Positions 27,600 through 35,318 of a DNA stretch of 64,000 bases are shown one piece after another. Below the pieces are notes generated by a model that saw only the letters and a program-made list of their open reading frames with translations, searched no databases and was not told the origin of the DNA. This DNA is from Herpetosiphon giganteus (GTDB lineage Bacteria > Chloroflexota > Chloroflexia > Chloroflexales > Herpetosiphonaceae), in assembly GCF_016907925.1 (NCBI RefSeq), contig NZ_JAFBCZ010000009.1, positions 62,001 through 126,000 of the forward strand, in the 5' to 3' direction. Each line of letters opens with the position of its first letter. Position 1 is the first letter of the stretch. The translations under genes and the position numbers were made by a program.

Positions 27600-28435
27600 G
27601 AATTTGGTGTGTTTATGCCATATAAACACGGGCCGATACAAATCCCGCCTCCGATAGCTCCTACCAGCCTAGGCTAGTACCTAGTTTGTGCGATGGCAGC
27701 AAGCTGCGGTATATCACCCACAATCACCAGCCAAAGCTCCAAATCAGCAACGAGGCTATTAGCCTTGTACAGGGTTGCCTGCTGGAACTTTCAGCCCGAC
27801 ACCTTTACCCACGAGGGGGATAAATCGTCAATTGTTGTGGCAGGTCGTGCCACAATAATTTGGTGATGGTTGTTCAGATCCGGTTGGTTTATCTGTGGGT
27901 TGTGGGGAGATTATACACAGATTACCCGCCATACCACTAGGTAATTAGAAACCATTTGGATAGTACCAATAGTACCACCTGGTTTCTGACCTAGAGTGTA
28001 TAGGAACTCAGTACTAGCACTTCTAGAATGAATTACCCATGCTATGGTATAACACCCATAGGGATAATTAGGCAACGACTGTTCTAGTCCTGACTATCAA
28101 ATAGTTAGGATTAGTGTAGGCCGTATCATACCAAGAATTGCGAAATTTGTCACATGGAAATGATGGTACTGGTGTAGTTGCACTTCGGGCCTGATATCCA
28201 ACTTAAATACTATACAACCATAGTCCAGCTATGGTACACTTCTCACACATAAATCCAGAGTCGTATGCAGCTATGGATGTATGTAAAGTGTAAATAGTTC
28301 CGCTCAGGATTGAGCCATTGCTGCTTGAAATCAATCTATTCTGCGCTTTGCTCCAAGCATCCATTCAAGCAGTTTCTTGTGGTAACTGATGGAAGAGTTG
28401 TGTAACTTTGGTAGGGCATAGCAGGCGCTATGCTG
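27600..28435 (+). ncRNA. Hairpin-rich noncoding region, candidate structured RNA
   Basis: No protein gene fits here. Strong stems found by eye: 27609-27616/27622-27629 (GTGTTTAT); 27831-27842/27848-27859 (12 bp, one wobble); 27891-27897/27916-27922 (7 bp); 27937-27942/27989-27994 enclosing 27947-27954/27980-27987 (6+8 bp); 28042-28047/28056-28061; 28084-28097/28101-28114 (14 bp, two wobbles); 28217-28223/28229-28235; 28321-28329/28364-28372; 28416-28422/28427-28433. The wobble pairs in the two longest stems are G.U only if the plus strand is transcribed; the minus strand would have A.C mismatches. This points to plus-strand RNA, either a separate RNA gene or a very long leader of the hybrid kinase. 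No known RNA family is recognised. Confidence 0.4.
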
Positions 28436-28446
28436 AAGGAGCACCC

Positions 28447-30714
28447 ATGCAAGCCTCAATCCAGCGCTGGCTGAATCGCATTAATCTTACCGACCCTGTG
28501 CAACGTGAGCAAGCGTTCCTACTACAGATAATGTTAATTGGCTTAAGTATCATCTGTTTCGTTACTGTTCCAACTGCGTTTATTGTCTCAAGCACCAGTG
28601 GCAGCGCTTTTCGGGCGAGCCTTACCAGTCTTTTAATTTTCATTTTCTTTGTGATTGCGGTAGTGAATCTGCGCCAAGGTCATTTTCGCCGCGCAGTTAC
28701 GCTGGCATCAAGCGGGCTTGTGGTAGGGTTATCGATAATTTTGGCGCTTGAAGGCTTACGCAATAGTGCCTGGATTCTTTCGGCCTTTATGATGCCAATT
28801 ACACTCTCAGGATTGTTAACTGGTCGCAAGGGCATTAAAACCATTGCTGGCGCAAGCATCGTTGTGATTGCCCTCATTGGTGGTCTACAACTCTTTAATG
28901 CGCAATTTATCGGAGCCTATCCACGGCTCGGCGATCTGTTGCCACCAACGATTAGCACGTTTGTATTTAGCGTTTTGATTGTAGGCTTCTTTTTTCATCG
29001 TTTTAGCGCCTCTTTAAATGATGCCTTGAGCCGCGCATTACAGCGTGAATCTGAATTACAACAGATTCGCGATAAACTTGAGATTTTGGTCGATCAGCGC
29101 ACCGCTGCCTTGCAAGATGCCTTGCACGAAGTTGAGGAACGCGAAGGTCGGCTTGAGAAAACCAATCTCGAGTTGGCAAGCGCCAAAAACGCTGCCGAAG
29201 AAGCCAACCAACTTAAATCGCGCTTCTTGGCCAATATGAGCCACGAGCTGCGCACGCCACTCAATGCAATTATCAATTTCACCGCCTTTCTTGATCGCTA
29301 TGGCGAGTTTTCCGAGCGCCAGCGCGAGCTGCAAGAACGGGTGCTGTATAACGCCGATCACTTGCTTGGCTTGATCAACGACATCCTTGATCTCTCGAAA
29401 ATCGAGGCTGGCAGGATGGAATTGATGTATGAACAAACCGAGCTTGAACCCATTATCACTGGAGTAATGGCCACTGCGAGCGGCCTGACGCGCGACAAAG
29501 GGCTTGAACTTGACTTAGAAATGCCCGAAGAATTGCCAACCATGGTGATTGATAAGGTCCGAATTCGCCAAGTGCTGCTCAATTTGCTTTCAAATGCCGT
29601 CAAATTCACAGAGCAAGGTCTTGTGAAGGTCACAATCAGCCAACCAGATCCTGAAACGGTGCAAATTGCAGTCCAAGATAGTGGGATTGGGATCGCTCCT
29701 GAGAATCAACAACAGATTTTCGAGGAGTTCCAACAAGTGCAAAACGAAGTCACCCATCAATATCAAGGCACTGGTTTAGGCTTACCAATTAGCAAACTAT
29801 TGGTGGAAATGCACGGCGGCAGCATGTGGCTCGAAAGCACGCAAGGCGAAGGCTCGACCTTTTACTTTAGCTTGCCCATTACCAATAGCTTGGCCGAAAC
29901 TACAACCATTGATCTTGCCGCGCCACCAAGTTTGGTCGAACTTGAAGCCGCAGCAAACGACCCAGCAAGCATTGAGATTGTGGTGATTGACGATAACCCT
30001 GATGCCCATGAAACCTTTCGGGTTATGCTGGAATCAGGGGGCTATCGGGTGCATAGCATCTTAGATAGCCGCTTGGCGATTAGCAGCATCAAACAAATTG
30101 AACCACGATTAATTATTACTGATGTGCAAATGCCAAATCTTGATGGTTGGGAGTTGCTGGCCCAAATCAAAAATGATCCAACGATTGCCCATATTCCGAT
30201 TGTTGTCTGTTCAGTGGTTGATCAGGGGACGATTGGGCTGGTGTTGGGGGCAAGGAAACATATTGTCAAACCTGTACGTGAGGAGGTATTGCTGGCTATT
30301 GTGCAAGAATGTGTCGAACCAACTGCTGAGATCTTGGTTGTTGATGATAACCCTGATGCTCGCCACGTTATCCAACACATTCTCGCGGCACGAGATTATG
30401 CGCTGAGCGAGGCAGCGGATGGGGTTGAGGCATTGGCGCTGATCGCACAATCCAAGCCCGATCTGGTTATTCTCGATCTGATGATGCCGAATATGGATGG
30501 CTTTGAAGTGCTCGAAGCCCTGCGGAATAATCCCAACTATGCTGACATTCCCGTGATTATTGTCAGCGCCAAGGATCTTGATCAACAGGAACATGATTGG
30601 CTGCGTACCCGCGCCCAAGGGGTCATTGCTAAACGCCAACTTAGTGAGGAAGAATTTCTTAGACGCATTAATGAGATCTTTAACCAAGGAGTAGAGTATG
30701 CCCGTGGCAAGTAA
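28447..30714 (+). CDS. Membrane hybrid histidine kinase with two receiver domains
   Basis: A 755-residue sensor. The N-terminal ~190 residues form about six membrane helices with no large extracellular domain. A coiled coil follows (LEILVDQRTAALQDALHEVE). HisKA has His about 266 in NMSHELRTPLNAII. The ATPase boxes are LLNLLSNAVKFTEQG, VQDSGIGI and YQGTGLGLPISKLLVEMHGG. Two receiver domains follow, about 510-625 (LIITDVQMPNLDGW) and 635-750 (LVILDLMMPNMDGF). GAAGGAG is six bases before the ATG at 28447. A hairpin ends just before that site. It overlaps the next gene by 17 bp, so kinase and receiver protein are co-translated. Its signal is unknown. Confidence 0.92.
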   Translation: MQASIQRWLNRINLTDPVQREQAFLLQIMLIGLSIICFVTVPTAFIVSSTSGSAFRASLTSLLIFIFFVIAVVNLRQGHFRRAVTLASSGLVVGLSIILALEGLRNSAWILSAFMMPITLSGLLTGRKGIKTIAGASIVVIALIGGLQLFNAQFIGAYPRLGDLLPPTISTFVFSVLIVGFFFHRFSASLNDALSRALQRESELQQIRDKLEILVDQRTAALQDALHEVEEREGRLEKTNLELASAKNAAEEANQLKSRFLANMSHELRTPLNAIINFTAFLDRYGEFSERQRELQERVLYNADHLLGLINDILDLSKIEAGRMELMYEQTELEPIITGVMATASGLTRDKGLELDLEMPEELPTMVIDKVRIRQVLLNLLSNAVKFTEQGLVKVTISQPDPETVQIAVQDSGIGIAPENQQQIFEEFQQVQNEVTHQYQGTGLGLPISKLLVEMHGGSMWLESTQGEGSTFYFSLPITNSLAETTTIDLAAPPSLVELEAAANDPASIEIVVIDDNPDAHETFRVMLESGGYRVHSILDSRLAISSIKQIEPRLIITDVQMPNLDGWELLAQIKNDPTIAHIPIVVCSVVDQGTIGLVLGARKHIVKPVREEVLLAIVQECVEPTAEILVVDDNPDARHVIQHILAARDYALSEAADGVEALALIAQSKPDLVILDLMMPNMDGFEVLEALRNNPNYADIPVIIVSAKDLDQQEHDWLRTRAQGVIAKRQLSEEEFLRRINEIFNQGVEYARGK

Positions 30715-31144
30715 TGAATATTTTGTTCCCGTTGTACCCAGCGACGCATCGGTGGTTATTGTCGAGGATAATCCCGATAATTTATTCGTTTTGGAGATTC
30801 TGCTCCGCGAAGATTTGCGGGTCAAATATTATAACGGACGAGCCTCTGGCCGCCAATTCTTTAAGTTGCTTGAGGCAAATCCCCGCCTGCACCCCGATTT
30901 GGTCTTGCTTGACATTCAGTTGCCCTATGAAGATGGTTTTACCGTCTTCAAAAATATGCTGCATGTGCCGCAACTTAAAAACACCCAAGTAATTGCGGTT
31001 ACGGCTAACGTGATGCCGCAGGATGTAGCCAAAGCGCGTGAGCTTGGTTTCAATGGACTGATTGGCAAGCCGATTAATCGCAATCGCTTTCCCAATCAAA
31101 TCACCCGCATTTTAAATGGCGAATCGGTCTGGGAACCTTACTAG
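30698..31144 (+). CDS. Stand-alone response-regulator receiver protein
   Basis: A 148-residue CheY-like protein with no output domain. It has VIVEDNPDNLFVLEILL (acidic pocket), phospho-acceptor Asp in LVLLDIQLPYEDGF, a conserved Thr in VIAVTANVMPQD and Lys in LIGKPINRNRFP. The last ~15 residues (QITRILNGESVWEPY) are shared with the paralogue at 34694. It overlaps the hybrid kinase gene and has its own AAGGAG. It probably carries phosphate from that kinase to a partner protein. Confidence 0.88.
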   Translation: MPVASNEYFVPVVPSDASVVIVEDNPDNLFVLEILLREDLRVKYYNGRASGRQFFKLLEANPRLHPDLVLLDIQLPYEDGFTVFKNMLHVPQLKNTQVIAVTANVMPQDVAKARELGFNGLIGKPINRNRFPNQITRILNGESVWEPY

Positions 31145-31252
31145 ATCGCGGTAGCTCAACCAGCGCGTGATTGCTCGGCGCTGGTTGGGCTGCTATCCAG
31201 AAAGGAGCAGGGTTAAGATTACGACCTTGTGTAGGATCTCGACCCTTTGCCT

Positions 31253-32818
31253 ATGAGCTTAATTCTTGACATTTTACTCAATGATTTGCGGGCATTAATT
31301 CGCGACCTTGGCCAGAATGGCGGCCTGATGAGTCCGTCGGTCTATGATACTGCCCAAGCCTTGCGCTTATACCCAACTCCCAACGAAGATCATGTTTGGC
31401 CAGCAGTTAATTGGTTAGTCGGCCAACAACATGCCGATGGTGGTTGGGGTAATCCTGCCATGCCCTTAAGTCGGGCAGTGCCAACTTTAGCGGCGATTTT
31501 GGCGCTGCGCCACCATTGCCAACGGCGCTCAACCTTCGATGGCTTGCTCGAAGCCAAACGTTTTCTGCGCCGCCAGCTTGAATATTGGGAAAAACCTTTG
31601 CCCGATAATCTGCCAGTTGGCATGGAATTGCTGCTACCGTATATGCTCAAAGAGGCGTACCGCGAGGAACATGCCGACGATGCTGATGGGATTCCGATTA
31701 AATTACGCCTCGATATTCCCCTTGCGCCCTATCGCGAATTGATCGCCTTGGGCGAACACAAACGGGCATTGATTCAGCAAAAGAAGCCGCGCGCAGGTAC
31801 TGCTCCGGTCTATTCGTGGGAAGCGTGGGCAAGCCATGCCGATCCTGGCTTAGTTGATGGCTCCGGTGGAATTGGCCATAGCCCTGCGGCAACTGCTGCC
31901 TGGTTATTTGCCGCCAACCATAATCCGAGTTTGCAAGCAGAGATTGCTGGCGCAGAAAGCTACTTGCGCCAAGCATCATTAGCAACATCGGAAAGCGCGC
32001 CCTGTATTATGCCAACCGCATGGCCAATTCCCCGTTTCGAGCAATCATTCAGCCTCTATGCCTTGGTAACCGCCGGAATTCTCGATTTTCCGAGCATTCA
32101 AGATGTGCTCAAACCACAAATTGCTGATTTACAGCAAGCGCTCAAGCCCAAAGGCATTGGGTTTAGCGATGATTTTATGCCCGATGGCGATGATACAGCG
32201 GCAGCAGTTGCCGTGTTGATCGCCGCCGGCTATCCGGTCGATCTTGAAATTTTACGCCAATTTGAGCGCGACCAATGTTTTGTTGCCTATCACGGCGAAC
32301 TTCAACCTTCAATCTCGCTGACAGCGCGGGCGGTGCATGCCCTCGATTTGGCTGGAGTCGATATTTCGCGCTGGTGGAAGATTTTCATTGATGCCCAAAA
32401 GCTTGATGGCAGCTGGAGCGGCGATAAATGGAATACCTCGTGGCTCTATACAACATGTCACGTGTTGATTGCCTTGAAAAACTCGCCCTATAAAACAGCC
32501 ATGAAAGAAGCGGTTGCGGCGCTACAAGTCCATCAACACCCTGATGGCGGCTGGGGCATTATTCAACGCTCAACCACGGTCGAAACCGCCTATGCAGTGC
32601 TGGCTTTGCAAAATTTACGTGATGCGGGGCTGCTTGATAACGATGACATTCGCATGCTCCAACGTGGCTATAATTGGCTCTGCTCTCATTATCGCCCTTT
32701 CCGCATGAAAGAGTATCAATGTTGGCTCAATAAAGAAATTTATTGCCCCCAACGGATTGATCGCGCCTATGAGCTAAGCGCCATGTTAGCAGTCACCTTA
32801 GGAGATTTAAGGATATGA
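31253..32818 (+). CDS. Class II diterpene cyclase (kolavenyl diphosphate synthase-like)
   Basis: A 521-residue terpene cyclase of the squalene-hopene/copalyl-diphosphate fold. The catalytic acid motif DxDD is DGDDTAA at 311-317, the mark of protonation-started class II cyclases. QW-like repeats are QQHADGGWG (59-67) and VHQHPDGGWG near the end. It should cyclise geranylgeranyl diphosphate. Together with the next two genes it matches, from memory, the Haur_2145-2147 cluster of H. aurantiacus, where this enzyme makes (+)-kolavenyl diphosphate. The start is taken as the ATG at 31253; a TTG six bases earlier is also open, and the ribosome site is weak. The stop overlaps the next start (ATGA). Confidence 0.92.
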   Translation: MSLILDILLNDLRALIRDLGQNGGLMSPSVYDTAQALRLYPTPNEDHVWPAVNWLVGQQHADGGWGNPAMPLSRAVPTLAAILALRHHCQRRSTFDGLLEAKRFLRRQLEYWEKPLPDNLPVGMELLLPYMLKEAYREEHADDADGIPIKLRLDIPLAPYRELIALGEHKRALIQQKKPRAGTAPVYSWEAWASHADPGLVDGSGGIGHSPAATAAWLFAANHNPSLQAEIAGAESYLRQASLATSESAPCIMPTAWPIPRFEQSFSLYALVTAGILDFPSIQDVLKPQIADLQQALKPKGIGFSDDFMPDGDDTAAAVAVLIAAGYPVDLEILRQFERDQCFVAYHGELQPSISLTARAVHALDLAGVDISRWWKIFIDAQKLDGSWSGDKWNTSWLYTTCHVLIALKNSPYKTAMKEAVAALQVHQHPDGGWGIIQRSTTVETAYAVLALQNLRDAGLLDNDDIRMLQRGYNWLCSHYRPFRMKEYQCWLNKEIYCPQRIDRAYELSAMLAVTLGDLRI

Positions 32819-33690
32819 TCCGCGACAGCATTCCAACGCTTGCAGAATTTCTCCAAGCTCCACTTGAATCCATCCGCCAGGTTGCGCCAAAAACCATGGT
32901 TTTTTCGAGTGGCGGCAGCCGCCGTAAAGCGGCATTGGCCAATTTGCCAGCAACTGGCGAAGCGTATGCGCGTTGGTCGCACGGACAATTATTAGCATGT
33001 TTACAGCTCTTTTTCCGCCACGGCATTAAGCATCTGTTTTTACCAATGCTTTTGCCCAATCAATTCCAAGAAACCACACCAGATTATCGCGAACATCTTG
33101 AGGGTTGGGTTGCTCGCGGAGCTGCTGGCTCCGCCATGCGAGAGTTTTATCGCGAACACAATTGGCGAGTGCGCTTGCTCGATACCCAACCATCGCCGAT
33201 TATCACCGAAGCGGCTCAAAGCCTGCATCAACCTTCCGACAATTCGGAGCAGCCAACCCTCTGGTGGTTTATTGTCCGCGATTCAGAAGATCCTTGGCAA
33301 GCTATTTTCCAAGCTGCCCATCAGACTGCCTTCAAAACACGGAGTCAAGCAATTGAGGCGATCTATGGCGAACCAATTCCGCCTGCTGAATTATTGGTTT
33401 CATTTGGTAAACCACAGATTAATCAGGATGTGTTACCACCCTTGTTGGTGGGCAATCTGCAATGTTACTGGACGCAAAAACCGGGTTATACCTTGAGCGA
33501 AGCCGAATTTCGCCAGATTTTGTATGATTTTGCCTACACGCGCCAAACCTGGCAGAGCGATAAAACCGAACGTACCAAGGCCGCCTTAGAATTTCGGCAG
33601 CACTGGGAACGCGGCCCCATTCTCGGGCTTGGCCAACAACTAGGCCCATTTTGGTATCCACAATCAACCAGCATTGAATTAGAGTTGTAG
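32815..33690 (+). CDS. Diterpene synthase of the tuberculosinol-synthase (Rv3378c) type, kolavelool synthase-like
   Basis: A 291-residue enzyme that should remove diphosphate from the class II product and add water (kolavelool formation in the characterised Herpetosiphon cluster). It resembles mycobacterial Rv3378c, which has a cis-prenyltransferase-like fold, in length and landmarks: GGSRRKAAL at 33-41, FRHGIKHLFLPML, EFYREHNWRVRLLDT, IEAIYGEPIPPAEL and FRQILYDFAYTRQ. It has none of the DDxxD/NSE motifs of ordinary class I terpene synthases. The tandem Arg 36-37 is kept, but the Asp that I recall as D34 in Rv3378c is Gly here. TTAAGGAT lies before the ATG, which overlaps the cyclase stop, so the two are translationally coupled. 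Confidence 0.88.
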   Translation: MIRDSIPTLAEFLQAPLESIRQVAPKTMVFSSGGSRRKAALANLPATGEAYARWSHGQLLACLQLFFRHGIKHLFLPMLLPNQFQETTPDYREHLEGWVARGAAGSAMREFYREHNWRVRLLDTQPSPIITEAAQSLHQPSDNSEQPTLWWFIVRDSEDPWQAIFQAAHQTAFKTRSQAIEAIYGEPIPPAELLVSFGKPQINQDVLPPLLVGNLQCYWTQKPGYTLSEAEFRQILYDFAYTRQTWQSDKTERTKAALEFRQHWERGPILGLGQQLGPFWYPQSTSIELEL

Positions 33691-33713
33691 CAGCGTTTTA
33701 AGGAGAATTGTGT

Positions 33714-34565
33714 ATGACAGTCTTAGCAACCGATCTATCAGAACCCAACCCACCAAGCATCAACGATGTCGAAACCTATTACGACGCAATGGGGCCATTT
33801 TATAAGCTGATTTGGGGTGATAGTGTTCACGGGGGCTATTGGCCAGCGGGCTTAGAACATTTATCATTGCCCGAAGCCCAAGAACATTTGACCTATTTGA
33901 TGATTGAGAAAACGCCAATTGCCGCTGGTCAACACATGCTTGATCTTGGTTGTGGCACAGGTTTACCAGCAATTCGCATGGCCGCTGCCAAAAACTGTCA
34001 CGTGCATGGCATTACTGTTGCCCACGGCCAAGTTGCTGAAGCCCAAACTACTATTCAAGCCATGCAAATGCAGGAAAAGGTGCAGATTGCTTGGGGCAAC
34101 GCCATGGAATTGCCCTTTGCTGATGGGTTTTTCAACGCTGCATGGGCTTTCGAATCAATCTTCCATATGCCCAGCCGCCTGACTGTCTTACAAGAGGCCA
34201 ATCGCGTGTTGCAAGCTGGCAGCTATTTGGTGCTGACCGATATTGTTGAAGTCAAACCACTAAGCCTTGAGCAAAAACACATCTTTTACCCTGCATTTCA
34301 GATCAATACCCTGACCACTAAGCAGGGCTACCTTGAGCTTTTTGATCAAACGGGCTTCGAACAGCTTGAATTGATCGATTTGACCGCAGGAATCGCCAAA
34401 ACGCTGGCCCACACCAAACTTGGTATCGAGAAAAAACGGGCCGAACTGGAGGCGATTTATCCACCACCAATGTTGGCGATGATCGAACAAACATGGCCGA
34501 TGGTTGAGAAAATTTATGCAGATTATGTGCGCTATGTGTTGATTGTGGCGCGCAAACGTGGCTAA
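33714..34565 (+). CDS. SAM-dependent O-methyltransferase of the diterpene cluster
   Basis: A 283-residue class I methyltransferase related to the UbiE/gamma-tocopherol methyltransferase group. An N-terminal YYDAMGPFYKLIWGDSVHGGYW block precedes the SAM loop MLDLGCGTGLPA (about 75-86). GNAMELPFADGFFNAAWAFESIFHM is motif II/III. In the characterised cluster the matching enzyme O-methylates kolavelool. AAGGAG lies eight bases before the ATG at 33714; the upstream in-frame TTG overlaps that site. It is 23 bp after the synthase gene, so it is the last gene of a three-gene operon. Confidence 0.9.
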   Translation: MTVLATDLSEPNPPSINDVETYYDAMGPFYKLIWGDSVHGGYWPAGLEHLSLPEAQEHLTYLMIEKTPIAAGQHMLDLGCGTGLPAIRMAAAKNCHVHGITVAHGQVAEAQTTIQAMQMQEKVQIAWGNAMELPFADGFFNAAWAFESIFHMPSRLTVLQEANRVLQAGSYLVLTDIVEVKPLSLEQKHIFYPAFQINTLTTKQGYLELFDQTGFEQLELIDLTAGIAKTLAHTKLGIEKKRAELEAIYPPPMLAMIEQTWPMVEKIYADYVRYVLIVARKRG

Positions 34566-34693
34566 ACTCAGCCATCATTAATTTCAATTGTTGTGCTCAT
34601 TTTATTCATTCCATATCCCAGATCAGCGACAACGATTTACGTCAATACTTCCGGTTATCAATCAATTAATCGACTCACGAAGGAGTTAATTGT

Positions 34694-35119
34694 ATGTCGC
34701 TGATTCAAAAAATGACCAAAGCATTTGTGCTAATTGTCGAAGATAATATCGATAATATGCTGGTACTAACTGAATTATTGAATGTTATGCCAGAAGTGAG
34801 CTACAGTAAGGTCCGGCCCTCAGGTAGGCAGCTGTTTGCTTTGCTTGAAAATGATACAGTGCCTGCAATTAATTTAATTTTGTTGGATATTAATCTGCCG
34901 CGGGAAAATGGCTATGTGCTGTTGCCCAAAATTCGTGCCCATCCGAAATTATGTAATGCGATTGTGATTGCAGTCAGTGCCCAATCTGAACCCCAAGAAG
35001 TGGCCAAAATGCGCGCTGCTGGCTTTGATGGTTTTCTCGCCAAGCCACTCCATTTCCAACGCTTTCCCGAGCAGCTGCGCCGAATTATGAATGGCGAGCA
35101 AATTTGGGAAGGCCGTTAA
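34694..35119 (+). CDS. Stand-alone response-regulator receiver protein, paralogue of 30698-31144
   Basis: A 141-residue single receiver domain: LIVEDNIDNMLVLTELL, phospho-acceptor in LILLDINLPRENGY, VIAVSAQSEPQEVA and Lys in FLAKPLHFQRFP. It ends QLRRIMNGEQIWEGR, closely like the tail of the protein at 30698. AAGGAG lies before the ATG. It is 128 bp after the diterpene methyltransferase gene, so the two receiver paralogues bracket the terpene genes. Confidence 0.88.
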   Translation: MSLIQKMTKAFVLIVEDNIDNMLVLTELLNVMPEVSYSKVRPSGRQLFALLENDTVPAINLILLDINLPRENGYVLLPKIRAHPKLCNAIVIAVSAQSEPQEVAKMRAAGFDGFLAKPLHFQRFPEQLRRIMNGEQIWEGR

Positions 35120-35278
35120 ACGAAATACCCAAATAGCTCATTCTTAAGTATCGTGCCCAATAAATTATAGAATAAATAGAGCCAATATATTTGCTAGCTA
35201 TATAGCTTATTTTGGCTTTGTTAATAAAATTGCCTCAAAATTTGAATTAAATTTAACCAAATTTAGTTTTTTTTGACG

Positions 35279-35284
35279 TATAAT
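35279..35284 (+). promoter_or_regulatory. -10 box of the metallophosphatase gene
   Basis: A perfect TATAAT 35 bp before the ATG, in a very A/T-rich stretch (35130-35290). No good -35 box is seen at the right spacing. Confidence 0.5.
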
Positions 35285-35318
35285 ACTCTTTGATCTGTGT
35301 GTCCAGGAGAAACAATTC

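Noticed and set aside
27911-27919. TTATACACA, a match to the DnaA-box consensus
   Set aside because: A single box with no cluster, no dnaA/dnaN nearby and no AT-rich unwinding region; not evidence of an origin.
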